DNA from: CANJQJ01 sp964383565
GTDB lineage: Bacteria; Pseudomonadota; Alphaproteobacteria; Sphingomonadales; Sphingomonadaceae
Reading direction: 5' to 3'
DNA length: 14,137 nt
NCBI GenBank assembly: GCA_964383565.1
Contig: CAYLIK010000082.1
Span: forward strand, 1 to 14,137
Shown: piece after piece, positions 1 through 6,843 of the stretch
How positions within the stretch are numbered: position 1 is the stretch's first letter
How the letters are laid out: every line of letters starts with the position of its first letter
Notes under the pieces: model-generated
The model's database searches: none
What the model saw: the letters and a program-made list of their open reading frames with translations, nothing else
What the model was told of the DNA's origin: nothing
Position numbers and translations under genes: made by a program

Positions 1-307
1 AGAAGACGATCTTGCTGGCCGGGACACCGGCGGCAAGCGCGCGGGCGAGTTCGCCGCCTGAGACGACGTCGGCGCCGAGGCCAAGCCGCGCCAGCGTCGC
101 CAGCACGGCGGCGTTGGGGTTGGCCTTGACGGCGAAAGCGACCAGCACGTCACCCAGCGGCTGGACGGCGTCGACGAACACGCGAGCATGGCGGGCGATC
201 GTTGCGGTCGAGTAGACGTAAACGGGGGTGCCGACCTCGGCCGCGAGAGTCGCGAGCGAGACATCCTCGGCGTGCATCTCGCCGTTGCGCAGTTCAAAAT
301 GGTCCAT
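1..307 (-). CDS. lysA: Diaminopimelate decarboxylase, N-terminal part (cut by window edge)
   Basis: This is the first 102 codons of LysA, the PLP enzyme that decarboxylates meso-diaminopimelate to L-lysine in the cytoplasm. The reading frame is open to the window edge, so the C-terminal three quarters lie outside. The visible part opens the alanine-racemase-like TIM barrel of fold-type III decarboxylases: GTPVYVYS at residues 26-33, the PLP-binding lysine in AFAVKANPN (Lys61), and the DVVSGGEL strand at 80-87. The ATG at 305-307 lies 3 nt after the stop of the upstream lipoprotein gene, so the two are almost certainly cotranscribed with argH. The argH - lipoprotein - lysA order is common in proteobacteria and supports LysA over another decarboxylase of this fold. 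The active-site CESGD region is not visible, so substrate specificity rests on the N-terminus and context. Confidence 0.93.
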   Translation of the reverse strand, partial: MDHFELRNGEMHAEDVSLATLAAEVGTPVYVYSTATIARHARVFVDAVQPLGDVLVAFAVKANPNAAVLATLARLGLGADVVSGGELARALAAGVPASKIVF

Positions 308-310
308 GAT

Positions 311-547
311 TTATTTCGCCGGGGGCAGGTCGAAGGGATCGTCCTTCCGCTCTTCCGAGCGGCGGATCTGTTCCATGTTGCGTTCGGGGCGCGCCTCGGT
401 GCTGGGCGTCAGCAGGTCCTCAGTCGAGGGTGCTTCCTTCGCGAGCGCGGGCTTCTGCGGCAGGCTCTGGCCGGGCAGGGGCTTCAGATCCTCCTGCCTG
501 CCGCAGGCGGCGAGCGCGAGAAGGGCGAGGACGGCAAGGCGCTTCAT
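311..547 (-). CDS. Small LptM-like lipoprotein between argH and lysA
   Basis: This 78-residue protein has a short lipoprotein signal (MKRLAVLALLALAAC) with lipobox LAAC, which predicts lipidation of Cys15. The mature part is polar and rich in proline and charge, with no recognisable domain; it ends DDPFDLPPAK. The sequence after the cysteine (CGRQEDLKPLPG) recalls the CGxxGxL...P start of LptM/YifL-type lipoproteins, which are often encoded beside lysA or dapF. In E. coli, LptM assists LptD maturation in lipopolysaccharide export. Assignment to that family is by size, motif and position, not by search. The ATG overlaps the argH stop (ATGA), and lysA starts 3 nt downstream, so the gene is translationally embedded between two amino-acid biosynthesis genes. 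A purely structural lipoprotein is an alternative. Confidence 0.8.
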   Translation of the reverse strand: MKRLAVLALLALAACGRQEDLKPLPGQSLPQKPALAKEAPSTEDLLTPSTEARPERNMEQIRRSEERKDDPFDLPPAK

Positions 548-1920
548 CGGGCGATCCCCAAGGTGGTACGGGCGTCGGCGATGCGGGCGCGGACCTGATC
601 GGGCGCGGTGCCGCCATGGCTGGCGCGGCTCGCGACCGAACTGTCGACCGACAGCGCGGTAAAGACGCGGGCATCGATGCGCTCGTCGATCTCCTTGAGC
701 TTTTCCAGCGGAAGCTCATCGAGCGGAGTGCCGCTGCGCTCCGCCAGCCGCACGACCCTTCCGGTGATGTGGTGCGCCTCGCGAAAGGGAATGTCGGCGA
801 CGCGCACGAGCCAGTCGGCAAGATCGGTCGCGGTCGAGAAACCCTGCTCGGCGACGGCGCGCATCCGGGGCGCGACGAAGGCGACGGTTTCGACCATGCC
901 GGTCATCGCCGCGATCGAAAGCGCGAGCAGGTCGTGCGCCTCGAACACCGGCGGCTTGTCGTCTTGCATATCCTTAGAATAAGCGAGCGGGAGGCCCTTC
1001 ATGGTGATGGCGAGGCTCGTCATCGCGCCGATGATCCGGCCCGAATGGCCGCGCACCAGCTCGGCCGCGTCGGGATTGCGCTTCTGCGGCATGATCGAGG
1101 AGCCGGTGGAGAAGGCATCGGGCAGGCTGACGAAGCCATAGGGCTGCGAGGCCCAGATGATGAATTCCTCGGCCAGCCGCGACAAATGAAGGCTGCACTG
1201 TGCGGCGGCCATCAGATAATCGAGCGCGAAATCCCGATCGGAGACGGCGTCGAGGCTATTGTCGGTTGGCTTGTCGAAACCGAGCGCGGCCGCCGTCGCA
1301 TGGCGATCGATCGGGAAGCCGGTGCCGGCGAGCGCGGCCGAGCCGAGCGGCGATTCGTTCATCCGCACGCGCGCATCGGCGAAGCGGCTGCGATCGCGGC
1401 GGATCATCTCATAATAGGCCATCAGATGATGGCCAAGCGTCACCGGCTGGGCGACCTGGAGGTGGGTGAAACCGGGCATCACGCTCGCGGCATGTTCCTC
1501 GGCGCGGGTGACGAGCGCGATTTGCAAAGCCTTCAACCCGGTATCGACCGCGTCGAGCGCGTCGCGGACCCAGAGGCGGAAGTCGGTCGCGACCTGATCG
1601 TTGCGCGAGCGCGCGGTGTGCAGCCGCCCGGCGGCCGGGCCGATCGCATCGGCGAGCCGGCTTTCGGTCGCCATATGAATGTCTTCGAGGTCGAGATCCT
1701 CGGGCACGCCATCGGCGGCATAGTCCAGTTCGATCGCGCGCAGGCCCTGCTCGATCGCCGCGGCGTCGTCCGCCGTAACGATGCCCTGTTTGGCGAGCAT
1801 CTGGACATGGGCTACCGATCCCGCGATATCCTGACGCCACAGCCGTTTGTCGAAGGGAATCGAGGCGTTGATCTCACGCATCACCGCCGCCGGCCCCTCC
1901 GCGAAGCGGCCGCCCCACAT
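544..1920 (-). CDS. argH: Argininosuccinate lyase
   Basis: This 458-residue cytoplasmic enzyme splits argininosuccinate into arginine and fumarate, the last step of arginine synthesis. It belongs to the fumarase/aspartase superfamily. It starts with the typical MWGGRF, has HTARSRNDQ at 101-109, the FTHLQVAQP region with His153, and the mobile signature loop GSSIMPQKRNP at 273-283 that carries the catalytic serine. Length fits the family (about 460). The open frame extends 115 codons further upstream, but those residues look non-coding and run through the opposite TlpA-like gene, so the ATG at 1918-1920 is chosen. Only a weak purine stretch precedes it. Its stop overlaps the next gene's start (ATGA), tying it to the lipoprotein and lysA. 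The promoter must lie inside or upstream of the divergent gene's 5' end. Confidence 0.96.
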   Translation of the reverse strand: MWGGRFAEGPAAVMREINASIPFDKRLWRQDIAGSVAHVQMLAKQGIVTADDAAAIEQGLRAIELDYAADGVPEDLDLEDIHMATESRLADAIGPAAGRLHTARSRNDQVATDFRLWVRDALDAVDTGLKALQIALVTRAEEHAASVMPGFTHLQVAQPVTLGHHLMAYYEMIRRDRSRFADARVRMNESPLGSAALAGTGFPIDRHATAAALGFDKPTDNSLDAVSDRDFALDYLMAAAQCSLHLSRLAEEFIIWASQPYGFVSLPDAFSTGSSIMPQKRNPDAAELVRGHSGRIIGAMTSLAITMKGLPLAYSKDMQDDKPPVFEAHDLLALSIAAMTGMVETVAFVAPRMRAVAEQGFSTATDLADWLVRVADIPFREAHHITGRVVRLAERSGTPLDELPLEKLKEIDERIDARVFTALSVDSSVASRASHGGTAPDQVRARIADARTTLGIAR

Positions 1921-1926
1921 GCTGTT

Positions 1927-1930
1927 GGAG
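1927..1930 (+). promoter_or_regulatory. Ribosome binding site favouring the GTG start of the TlpA-like gene
   Basis: GGAG sits 6 nt before GTG 1937. No comparable site precedes ATG 1919, so this decides the start. It also places the translation signal within the 16 bp between the two divergent start codons. Confidence 0.5.
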
Positions 1931-1936
1931 TTTTCC

Positions 1937-2479
1937 GTGCGGTTGGTAATGATTCTGCTCCCGCTGCTCGCGCTGAGCGCGTGCGATAGGCAATCGGACG
2001 AGAAGGGGCAAGATTTCCCCATCGGCGCGGAGACCGGAAAGGTCGATACCTCCAAAAAGGGCGAGGACATGCCCGCCATGCCTTTCCTCGGCCCCGACGG
2101 CGGGCCGGCGACGCTGACCAAATTCCGGGGCAAGCCGCTGCTCGTGAATCTGTGGGCGACATGGTGCGCGCCATGCGTGGCCGAGATGCCGACGCTCGAC
2201 AAGCTCGCCGTGCGCGAGAAGGGCAAGCTGCAGGTGATCGTGGTGAGCCAGGACATGGCCGGCAAGCGCGCGGTCGATCCCTATTTCGCCAAGAGCAAGT
2301 TCAAGATGCTCCAGCCCTATCTGGACAAGGACAATGTCTTGCCGCTCGCGCTCAAGAGCGAGACGCTGCCGGTCACATTGCTCTACGATGCGGAGGGCAA
2401 GGAGCAGTGGCGCGTCGTGGGCGCGATGAACTGGGAAGGCGAGGCGGCTAAGAAGCTGATCGAGCCGGTGCTGAAGTAA
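1937..2479 (+). CDS. TlpA/ResA-like thiol-disulfide oxidoreductase lipoprotein
   Basis: This is a membrane-tethered periplasmic thioredoxin-fold protein, probably a reductant for cytochrome c maturation or for cysteine repair of exported proteins. From the GTG at 1937 it has 180 residues: a short hydrophobic signal (MRLVMILLPLLALSAC) with lipobox and Cys16, a charged linker, and a TlpA-type thioredoxin domain from about residue 48. The redox motif is WCAPC (Cys77, Cys80) and the cis-proline loop LPVT follows (Pro145). GTG 1937 is preferred because GGAG lies 6 nt upstream. ATG 1919 (six residues longer, overlapping the argH start by 2 bp) and ATG 1949 are alternatives. It is divergent from argH and convergent with the dehydrogenase-like gene. 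Which partner it reduces cannot be told from the sequence. Confidence 0.9.
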   Translation: MRLVMILLPLLALSACDRQSDEKGQDFPIGAETGKVDTSKKGEDMPAMPFLGPDGGPATLTKFRGKPLLVNLWATWCAPCVAEMPTLDKLAVREKGKLQVIVVSQDMAGKRAVDPYFAKSKFKMLQPYLDKDNVLPLALKSETLPVTLLYDAEGKEQWRVVGAMNWEGEAAKKLIEPVLK

Positions 2480-2496
2480 ACGAGCGCCCGCCCGTT
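2479..2496. terminator. Possible weak bidirectional terminator hairpin between convergent genes
   Basis: An imperfect hairpin (arms AACG-GC and GC-CGTT with one A/C mismatch, 4-nt loop) fills the 15-bp gap between the TlpA-like stop and the stop of the dehydrogenase-like gene. There is no T tract on either side, so termination here is only a suggestion from position. Confidence 0.22.
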
Positions 2497-3682
2497 AGAT
2501 ATTCTCTTCCAGAAAACGCTCCACCTTGGCGTTGCGTGCCGACAGGCGATAGTTTGAGACCATCAGCTTGGCGCTGAGCGCGTCCGAGAGCAGCTCGGCG
2601 ATGCTGAAGGGGCCGCTGACCGAATAGCTTGCCATGCCGATGAGACCCATCGCGCCCTGGCAAATTTCCTGCAGCAGTTCCGAACAGATGATCTTCATGC
2701 GCGCGTTGCGGGCGGTCTGGCCCATGCGCCTGGTCATGTCCGGGGCGATCTGGTTGGCCTCGTCCTCGGCGATAGCATCGCGGATGATCGCGTTCATGGT
2801 GTAATGTTTGTTGACGAGCTGGCTGAGCTCGCGGCGCATGACCGGCCCCACCTCGGTATCCTTGGGATCGGATTTGGCGAGGAACGCCTTGGCCCGATCG
2901 ATCGCTTGCCAGGCGATGCCGCTCCAGACAGCCGCCCACATGATGTTGATCACTGGCGTCATGGTGACGCGCTGGATGGCCGGGAAATCCTCCGGGAAGA
3001 TCGCCTCTTCGCTGAAGCGGGTGGTCAGCGTGAAGCCCTGATTGACGATGCCGCGCATCCCCATCAGCTGCATTTCCTTGCCGTCGACCCAGTCCATGTC
3101 GGGCTTCTCGCCGGTGACAAGAACCTGCTTCTTGCGGCCGTCCACCTCGCGCATCGCGGTGATCAGCACCGCGCCCGCATGATGGAAATAGGAAATGATC
3201 GGTGTTTCCTTGACGATGCGCAGCGCGCCTTCGCCCAGATCCTCGACCGCGCAGATCGATCCGAAGATATCTCCGCCGACACCGACTTCGGATGTGCCGC
3301 TGCCGATCAGCATCTGATCGCTGAGCATGCGGCGGATGAAGCCGTCGAAGAAGGGCGTGGCCGGCGCGTGGCGGATCACGCTGAACGCCTGCGACATGTG
3401 CATGGCGTAGATCAGCCCCGCACAGCCCGAGAGGCGTGAGATATTATATGTGATGCGGGCAATGTCCGCGGTGCCGAGACCCGGTCCGCCATGCGAGGCG
3501 GGAACGACGACGGCGATCAGCTTGTCGTCACGCAGCTGCCGGAGGATCGCGTCCGTAAATTCACGTTCGCGACCGGGACCGTTGGTGACGGTGATCCGGT
3601 CTCCGAGCGTGCGGGAAAGCTCGACGGCGTCCCAGTCCGGCGCAGCCGGTTCACTGATGATGCGGACGGAGGAACTGGCCAT
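2495..3682 (-). CDS. Divergent acyl-CoA-dehydrogenase-like flavoprotein, last gene of the Dlt-like operon
   Basis: This 395-residue protein has the acyl-CoA dehydrogenase fold: a helical N-terminus with VPASHGGPGLG at 60-70, the middle flavin-binding part with IGSGTSEVG at 126-134 and LMGMRG at 206-211, then a helical C-terminus. In the usual family the C-terminal segment reads RDA...YEGT and supplies a catalytic glutamate. Here the matching stretch is LSDALSAKLMVSNYRL (365-380), with no glutamate, which resembles biosynthetic members of the family more than fatty-acid oxidation enzymes. It starts 23 nt after the DltA-like gene behind a GGGAG site. Paired with an adenylation enzyme and a carrier protein, it may introduce a double bond into a carrier-bound aminoacyl or acyl group, as prolyl-carrier oxidases do. 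The substrate is not known, and a monooxygenase-like or ACP-oxidising role is possible. Confidence 0.85.
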   Translation of the reverse strand: MASSSVRIISEPAAPDWDAVELSRTLGDRITVTNGPGREREFTDAILRQLRDDKLIAVVVPASHGGPGLGTADIARITYNISRLSGCAGLIYAMHMSQAFSVIRHAPATPFFDGFIRRMLSDQMLIGSGTSEVGVGGDIFGSICAVEDLGEGALRIVKETPIISYFHHAGAVLITAMREVDGRKKQVLVTGEKPDMDWVDGKEMQLMGMRGIVNQGFTLTTRFSEEAIFPEDFPAIQRVTMTPVINIMWAAVWSGIAWQAIDRAKAFLAKSDPKDTEVGPVMRRELSQLVNKHYTMNAIIRDAIAEDEANQIAPDMTRRMGQTARNARMKIICSELLQEICQGAMGLIGMASYSVSGPFSIAELLSDALSAKLMVSNYRLSARNAKVERFLEENI

Positions 3683-3705
3683 GCTTGTCTCTCCCGGTCG
3701 TCGGA

Positions 3706-5310
3706 TCAGGCGACGCGACGCGTTGCTTCGGGCTTGGCGTCGGCGGCGGGCTGCGGCGCCTCAAGCATCGCCTTGAGCACCTTGCGATCGATCTTTCCGC
3801 TGGCATTGGTCGGCATGTCCTCAAGATCGATCAGCTTGCGCGGCACCAGCGGCTTGGGCAGGAAATCCTGGCAGCGCCGGATGATGTCCTTGTGCGGAAT
3901 GTCCGAGCCGCAAACGAAGCCCACGACCGCGTTCGCGCCACCGACACCGTTCAACTGCCACGGAACGACGGCGACCGTCGGAGTGCCGGATGCATCGCGC
4001 AGCACCGCTTCGATTTCCTGCATTTCGACGCGATAGCCGCCGACCTTCATCTGGTCGTCCATGCGCCGTTTGAACACCAGGCCATGCTGGGGATCGTTGA
4101 GCACCCAGTCGCCAGTGCGATACCAGCGTTGCTTGCCCGAATTGCCGATTTCCGCGTCGAAGAAGCGGGTTGCGTTGGCTTCCGGGTTGTTCGTGTAGCC
4201 TGGGCTTACCTGTGATCCGCCCAGCATCAGCTCGCCTTCGGCACCGGGCGGCACCGGCACGCCCTTTTCGTCGACGGCGATGGCGAACTGGCCATGCTGC
4301 GCCCTGCCGATCGGCACGGTGGGCGAGTCCACCATCGATGAGTTCGGGTCGAACGCGCAATAGGTGAGCGACAGGGTCGCTTCAGTCGGCCCATAGAGAT
4401 TGAAAATCCTGGCGTTGGGACAGGCTTCCTGCCAGGCGAGCGCGACGCTGGTAGGAAGCGCCTCACCGCAAAAGCTGCTGTACCGGATCGTCGGTGCGGC
4501 ATTCGGGCTGATCTGGCCAAGACGCTGCGCGTTGGCGGCCGTGACCGGAACCGAATACCAGCTCGTGATCCCGTGCTTGCGCACGAACGCCAGGCGATCG
4601 AGCTGATCCTCCATCAGCATGACCCACACCGATGCGCCCGAAAGCCAGGTGTAAAACGTGTCGTGCACGGAAAGATCGAAGGTCAGCGCGAAGAGCTGCG
4701 TGCAGCGGTCATCCGGCCCCAGCGGCATGATCTTGCCGATGGCTTCCATATAGGCGAGCACGTTCCGCTGGAGGATGCGCACGCCCTTGGGCTTGCCGGT
4801 CGTGCCCGACGTGAAGAGGATGTAGGTGGAGCTGTCGAGCGTGCCGGTGGGCGAGAAGGCGTCGAGCCCGACCGATGGCACGGCCTGATCCGGCAGCTTT
4901 CTGATCTCGGCGACGCCGTCGGCGATGTAGATGGCGGGCGCGCCGTCCAACTCGCTCTGGTGCCGCGCGGCGACTTCCTGCGTCGCGGGGTCGCAGATCA
5001 GCACCGCTGGCGGCGCGATCTCGAAGGTCATCCGCTGGCGCTCATAGGGCTCGAAAGGATTTACCGGCACATAGGGCCGACCGCACAGCATCGCCGCGAG
5101 TATGCCCACATAGGAGGAAAAGCTCTGCTGGCCCAATATGCCGATGGACGCGTCAGCCGCGGTCGTGCGCTGCAGTTCCGCCGCGAGCGTGCAGGCGGTG
5201 TCGAACAGCGCGCGATAGGAATATTCCACCCCGCCGATCCAGAGCGCCAGACGGTCTTCGTGAAGCTTTGCCGCGTCCAGCAGCCGGGAACCAAGTATCA
5301 CAGCGTCCAT
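3706..5310 (-). CDS. DltA-like amino-acid:carrier-protein ligase (adenylation enzyme)
   Basis: This stand-alone adenylation enzyme of 534 residues should activate an acid with ATP and load it on the phosphopantetheine of the operon's carrier protein. Motifs in order: P-loop LFTSGTTGKPKGV (165-177), FDLSVHD (211-217), YGPTE (306-310), YRTGD (397-401), hinge DDQMKVGGYR (418-427), and catalytic Lys506 in NASGKID. The Asp of FDLS corresponds to the residue that holds the amino group in DltA and peptide-synthetase A domains, so an amino acid is the likely substrate. No condensation or carrier domain is fused, unlike a peptide synthetase. ATG 5310 is chosen over a TTG 13 codons upstream because the family starts near here and AAGG lies 10 nt ahead. 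It follows the MBOAT gene after a 111-bp gap, the largest in the operon. D-alanine is possible but not shown. Confidence 0.9.
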   Translation of the reverse strand: MDAVILGSRLLDAAKLHEDRLALWIGGVEYSYRALFDTACTLAAELQRTTAADASIGILGQQSFSSYVGILAAMLCGRPYVPVNPFEPYERQRMTFEIAPPAVLICDPATQEVAARHQSELDGAPAIYIADGVAEIRKLPDQAVPSVGLDAFSPTGTLDSSTYILFTSGTTGKPKGVRILQRNVLAYMEAIGKIMPLGPDDRCTQLFALTFDLSVHDTFYTWLSGASVWVMLMEDQLDRLAFVRKHGITSWYSVPVTAANAQRLGQISPNAAPTIRYSSFCGEALPTSVALAWQEACPNARIFNLYGPTEATLSLTYCAFDPNSSMVDSPTVPIGRAQHGQFAIAVDEKGVPVPPGAEGELMLGGSQVSPGYTNNPEANATRFFDAEIGNSGKQRWYRTGDWVLNDPQHGLVFKRRMDDQMKVGGYRVEMQEIEAVLRDASGTPTVAVVPWQLNGVGGANAVVGFVCGSDIPHKDIIRRCQDFLPKPLVPRKLIDLEDMPTNASGKIDRKVLKAMLEAPQPAADAKPEATRRVA

Positions 5311-5421
5311 GAACAATCTGCCTTGCGGGATGATTTTGAGATGGGGCAAATTGTTGCAGGTGCGACTTAAATTGTCGTTAAATCGCTACGCTATTTACGT
5401 GATTTCCCGGATCGGCACGCC
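5311..5421 (-). other. AT-rich gap inside the operon; possible internal promoter region
   Basis: All other junctions in this gene set are between an overlap of a few bases and 23 nt, while this one is 111 nt. It is AT-rich and carries two direct TTAAAT copies (5367-5372 and 5378-5383) 11 bp apart. No clear -35/-10 pair and no good terminator hairpin was found. It could give the last two genes their own promoter, or be an mRNA processing site. Confidence 0.35.
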
Positions 5422-6669
5422 TCAATTAATCCCGAAGGCCCGGCCCATGAGCAGGAAGGAATCCGAGAAGTTTCCTTCTTCGTAGAAGGCCACCAGCGCG
5501 CCGCCGAGTGATACATAAGCCATGGTCATCACCCAGCCGACCAGCTTGCCCGGCCGCGACTTGAAGAATGTGATCTTCCTGCGCTGCGCAAAGCGCTGCC
5601 AGAGAAGCGCCACGGCCTGCCCGCCACCATGCCACAAGCCCCAGGCGAGCCAATGGATCGTGCCGGCATGCCAAAGCCCGACGAGCAGGAAGGTGGCGAT
5701 GACCGCGAGATAGGGATTCCGCGTGATGCCGATCAACGGCATATACACATAGGCGCGGCACCAGCCGGTGAGCGACATATGCCACCGCTTCCAGAAATCC
5801 GTGATGTTGGTGGCCAACAGCGGATAGTCGAAGTTTTCCATGATCTTGAGGCCGAACAGCCGGCTCGCGCCGATGGCGATGTCGGTATAGGCCGAGAAGT
5901 CGAGATAGAGGATCGCCACCGCTACGAAGAGATAGGCCCAGACCACGAGCGCGCCCTGTTGCCCGCCGACGCCATGGGCGAAATCAACGAGATTTTCGCC
6001 GGCCAGATAGACTGCGAGATGGGTGAGCTGGTCGACCAGGATGAAGCGCTTGACCAGACCTTGCGCGATCCGCGTCAGCCCCTCCACCACAAAGGCGAAG
6101 CGGAAGGTCGTTTCCTTATGCGCCTGGAAATGATCGAAGCGCTCGATCGGCCCGGACGTGAAGGTGGGCATCAGGAACATCCAGGACACGAAATCCTGGA
6201 TATTGTGCGCCGGCAGCGTCCCCCGGCCGCGCTCCAGCGCATAATGCATGAGCTTGAAGGCGAAATAGCTGATGCCGATCGGAATCGCGATGTGCGCGAA
6301 GCTGCTGTCTGGGATCAGGAAGGAGGATATCTGCGGCGTGTATTTGTACCAGAACAGATAGCCCAGCACGACGAAGAACATCCATGTCGTGATCCGGATC
6401 TTGCCGACCTTGTTCGGCAGATATGGCGCCGCAGCGATTGAGGGATCCCCCTCGATCGTCGCGATGCCGGGCGTCGGCGCCGTATATTTCAGGACGAAAT
6501 AGACGAACAGCGACAGCGCCACCATGAACGCCACCGACACGGGCGAGATCAGCGCCAGCACGGTGAAGCTGGCGGCAATCAGGATGGCCGCACGGAAGCG
6601 CGCGGGCGCCAGCCAATAAACCAGCGGCGCGAGGCCGAGGAACACCCACCAGCTGAGATTCTGGATCAC
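5422..6669 (-). CDS. MBOAT-family O-acyltransferase, DltB-like
   Basis: This 415-residue polytopic inner-membrane protein belongs to the DltB/AlgI branch of MBOAT acyltransferases, which move acyl groups from a cytoplasmic donor toward the periplasm. Hydrophobic segments run from residue 6 to the C-terminus. The family signatures are TSGPIERF at 171-178, DFWKRWHMSLTGW at 291-303 with His297, and FLLVGLWHAG at 327-336 with His334. These two histidines match the conserved pair of DltB, where the second is essential. The start is GTG at 6669 with GGGGA about 8 nt ahead, 15 nt after the microprotein gene. Direct adjacency to a DltX-like microprotein, an SGNH protein, a carrier and an adenylation enzyme points to an aminoacyl or acyl thioester donor on the carrier. 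AlgI-type polysaccharide O-acetylation is less likely given the carrier and ligases. Confidence 0.93.
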   Translation of the reverse strand: MIQNLSWWVFLGLAPLVYWLAPARFRAAILIAASFTVLALISPVSVAFMVALSLFVYFVLKYTAPTPGIATIEGDPSIAAAPYLPNKVGKIRITTWMFFVVLGYLFWYKYTPQISSFLIPDSSFAHIAIPIGISYFAFKLMHYALERGRGTLPAHNIQDFVSWMFLMPTFTSGPIERFDHFQAHKETTFRFAFVVEGLTRIAQGLVKRFILVDQLTHLAVYLAGENLVDFAHGVGGQQGALVVWAYLFVAVAILYLDFSAYTDIAIGASRLFGLKIMENFDYPLLATNITDFWKRWHMSLTGWCRAYVYMPLIGITRNPYLAVIATFLLVGLWHAGTIHWLAWGLWHGGGQAVALLWQRFAQRRKITFFKSRPGKLVGWVMTMAYVSLGGALVAFYEEGNFSDSFLLMGRAFGIN

Positions 6670-6684
6670 GTCTCGATTCCCCGC

Positions 6685-6843
6685 CTAGAAGCCCTGATAC
6701 TGGAACGCCGAGACGTTCCCGTACAACGCGGCCAGACCGACCGCCGAGAAGACCAGAAGCACGCCCATGACGATGCCCTGCGCGACCTGTCCGATGCGCC
6801 ATGGCGTCACCGGGCCTTTTTCGGGCGCCCATTTCTTTTTCAT
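6685..6843 (-). CDS. DltX-like single-span microprotein ending FQYQGF
   Basis: This 52-residue protein has a positive N-terminus (MKKKWAPEKG), one membrane span at about 20-41, and a short tail ending FQYQGF at the stop. By the positive-inside rule the tail is periplasmic. DltX proteins of Gram-positive Dlt operons have the same size and topology and end in a motif of the form F-x-Y-x-x-F (FIYNEF in remembered examples). Work on Staphylococcus Dlt proposes that this tyrosine is aminoacylated between DltB and DltD. Here Tyr49 would be that residue. The ATG overlaps the stop of the SGNH gene (ATGA), GGAG lies 10 nt upstream, and the MBOAT gene follows after 15 nt, so the microprotein is encoded between its two expected partners. 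Similarity is by motif, size and position; a distant homologue or a convergent relay is possible. Confidence 0.85.
   Translation of the reverse strand: MKKKWAPEKGPVTPWRIGQVAQGIVMGVLLVFSAVGLAALYGNVSAFQYQGF

Noticed and set aside
430..1989. 519-codon open frame on the plus strand opposite argH
   Set aside because: It is antisense to a clear argininosuccinate lyase, has no recognisable domain and a composition typical of a shadow frame in high-GC DNA. The same holds for other long plus-strand frames opposite the operon genes, e.g. 8450-9445 and 9399-10490.
1921..2265. 115-residue N-terminal extension of argH
   Set aside because: The ArgH family starts at MWGGRF, and the extension runs antisense through the TlpA-like gene with no family-like sequence.
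3706..5310. Non-ribosomal peptide synthetase fragment
   Set aside because: It is a complete stand-alone adenylation enzyme ending shortly after the catalytic lysine. No condensation, thiolation or thioesterase domain is fused or nearby.
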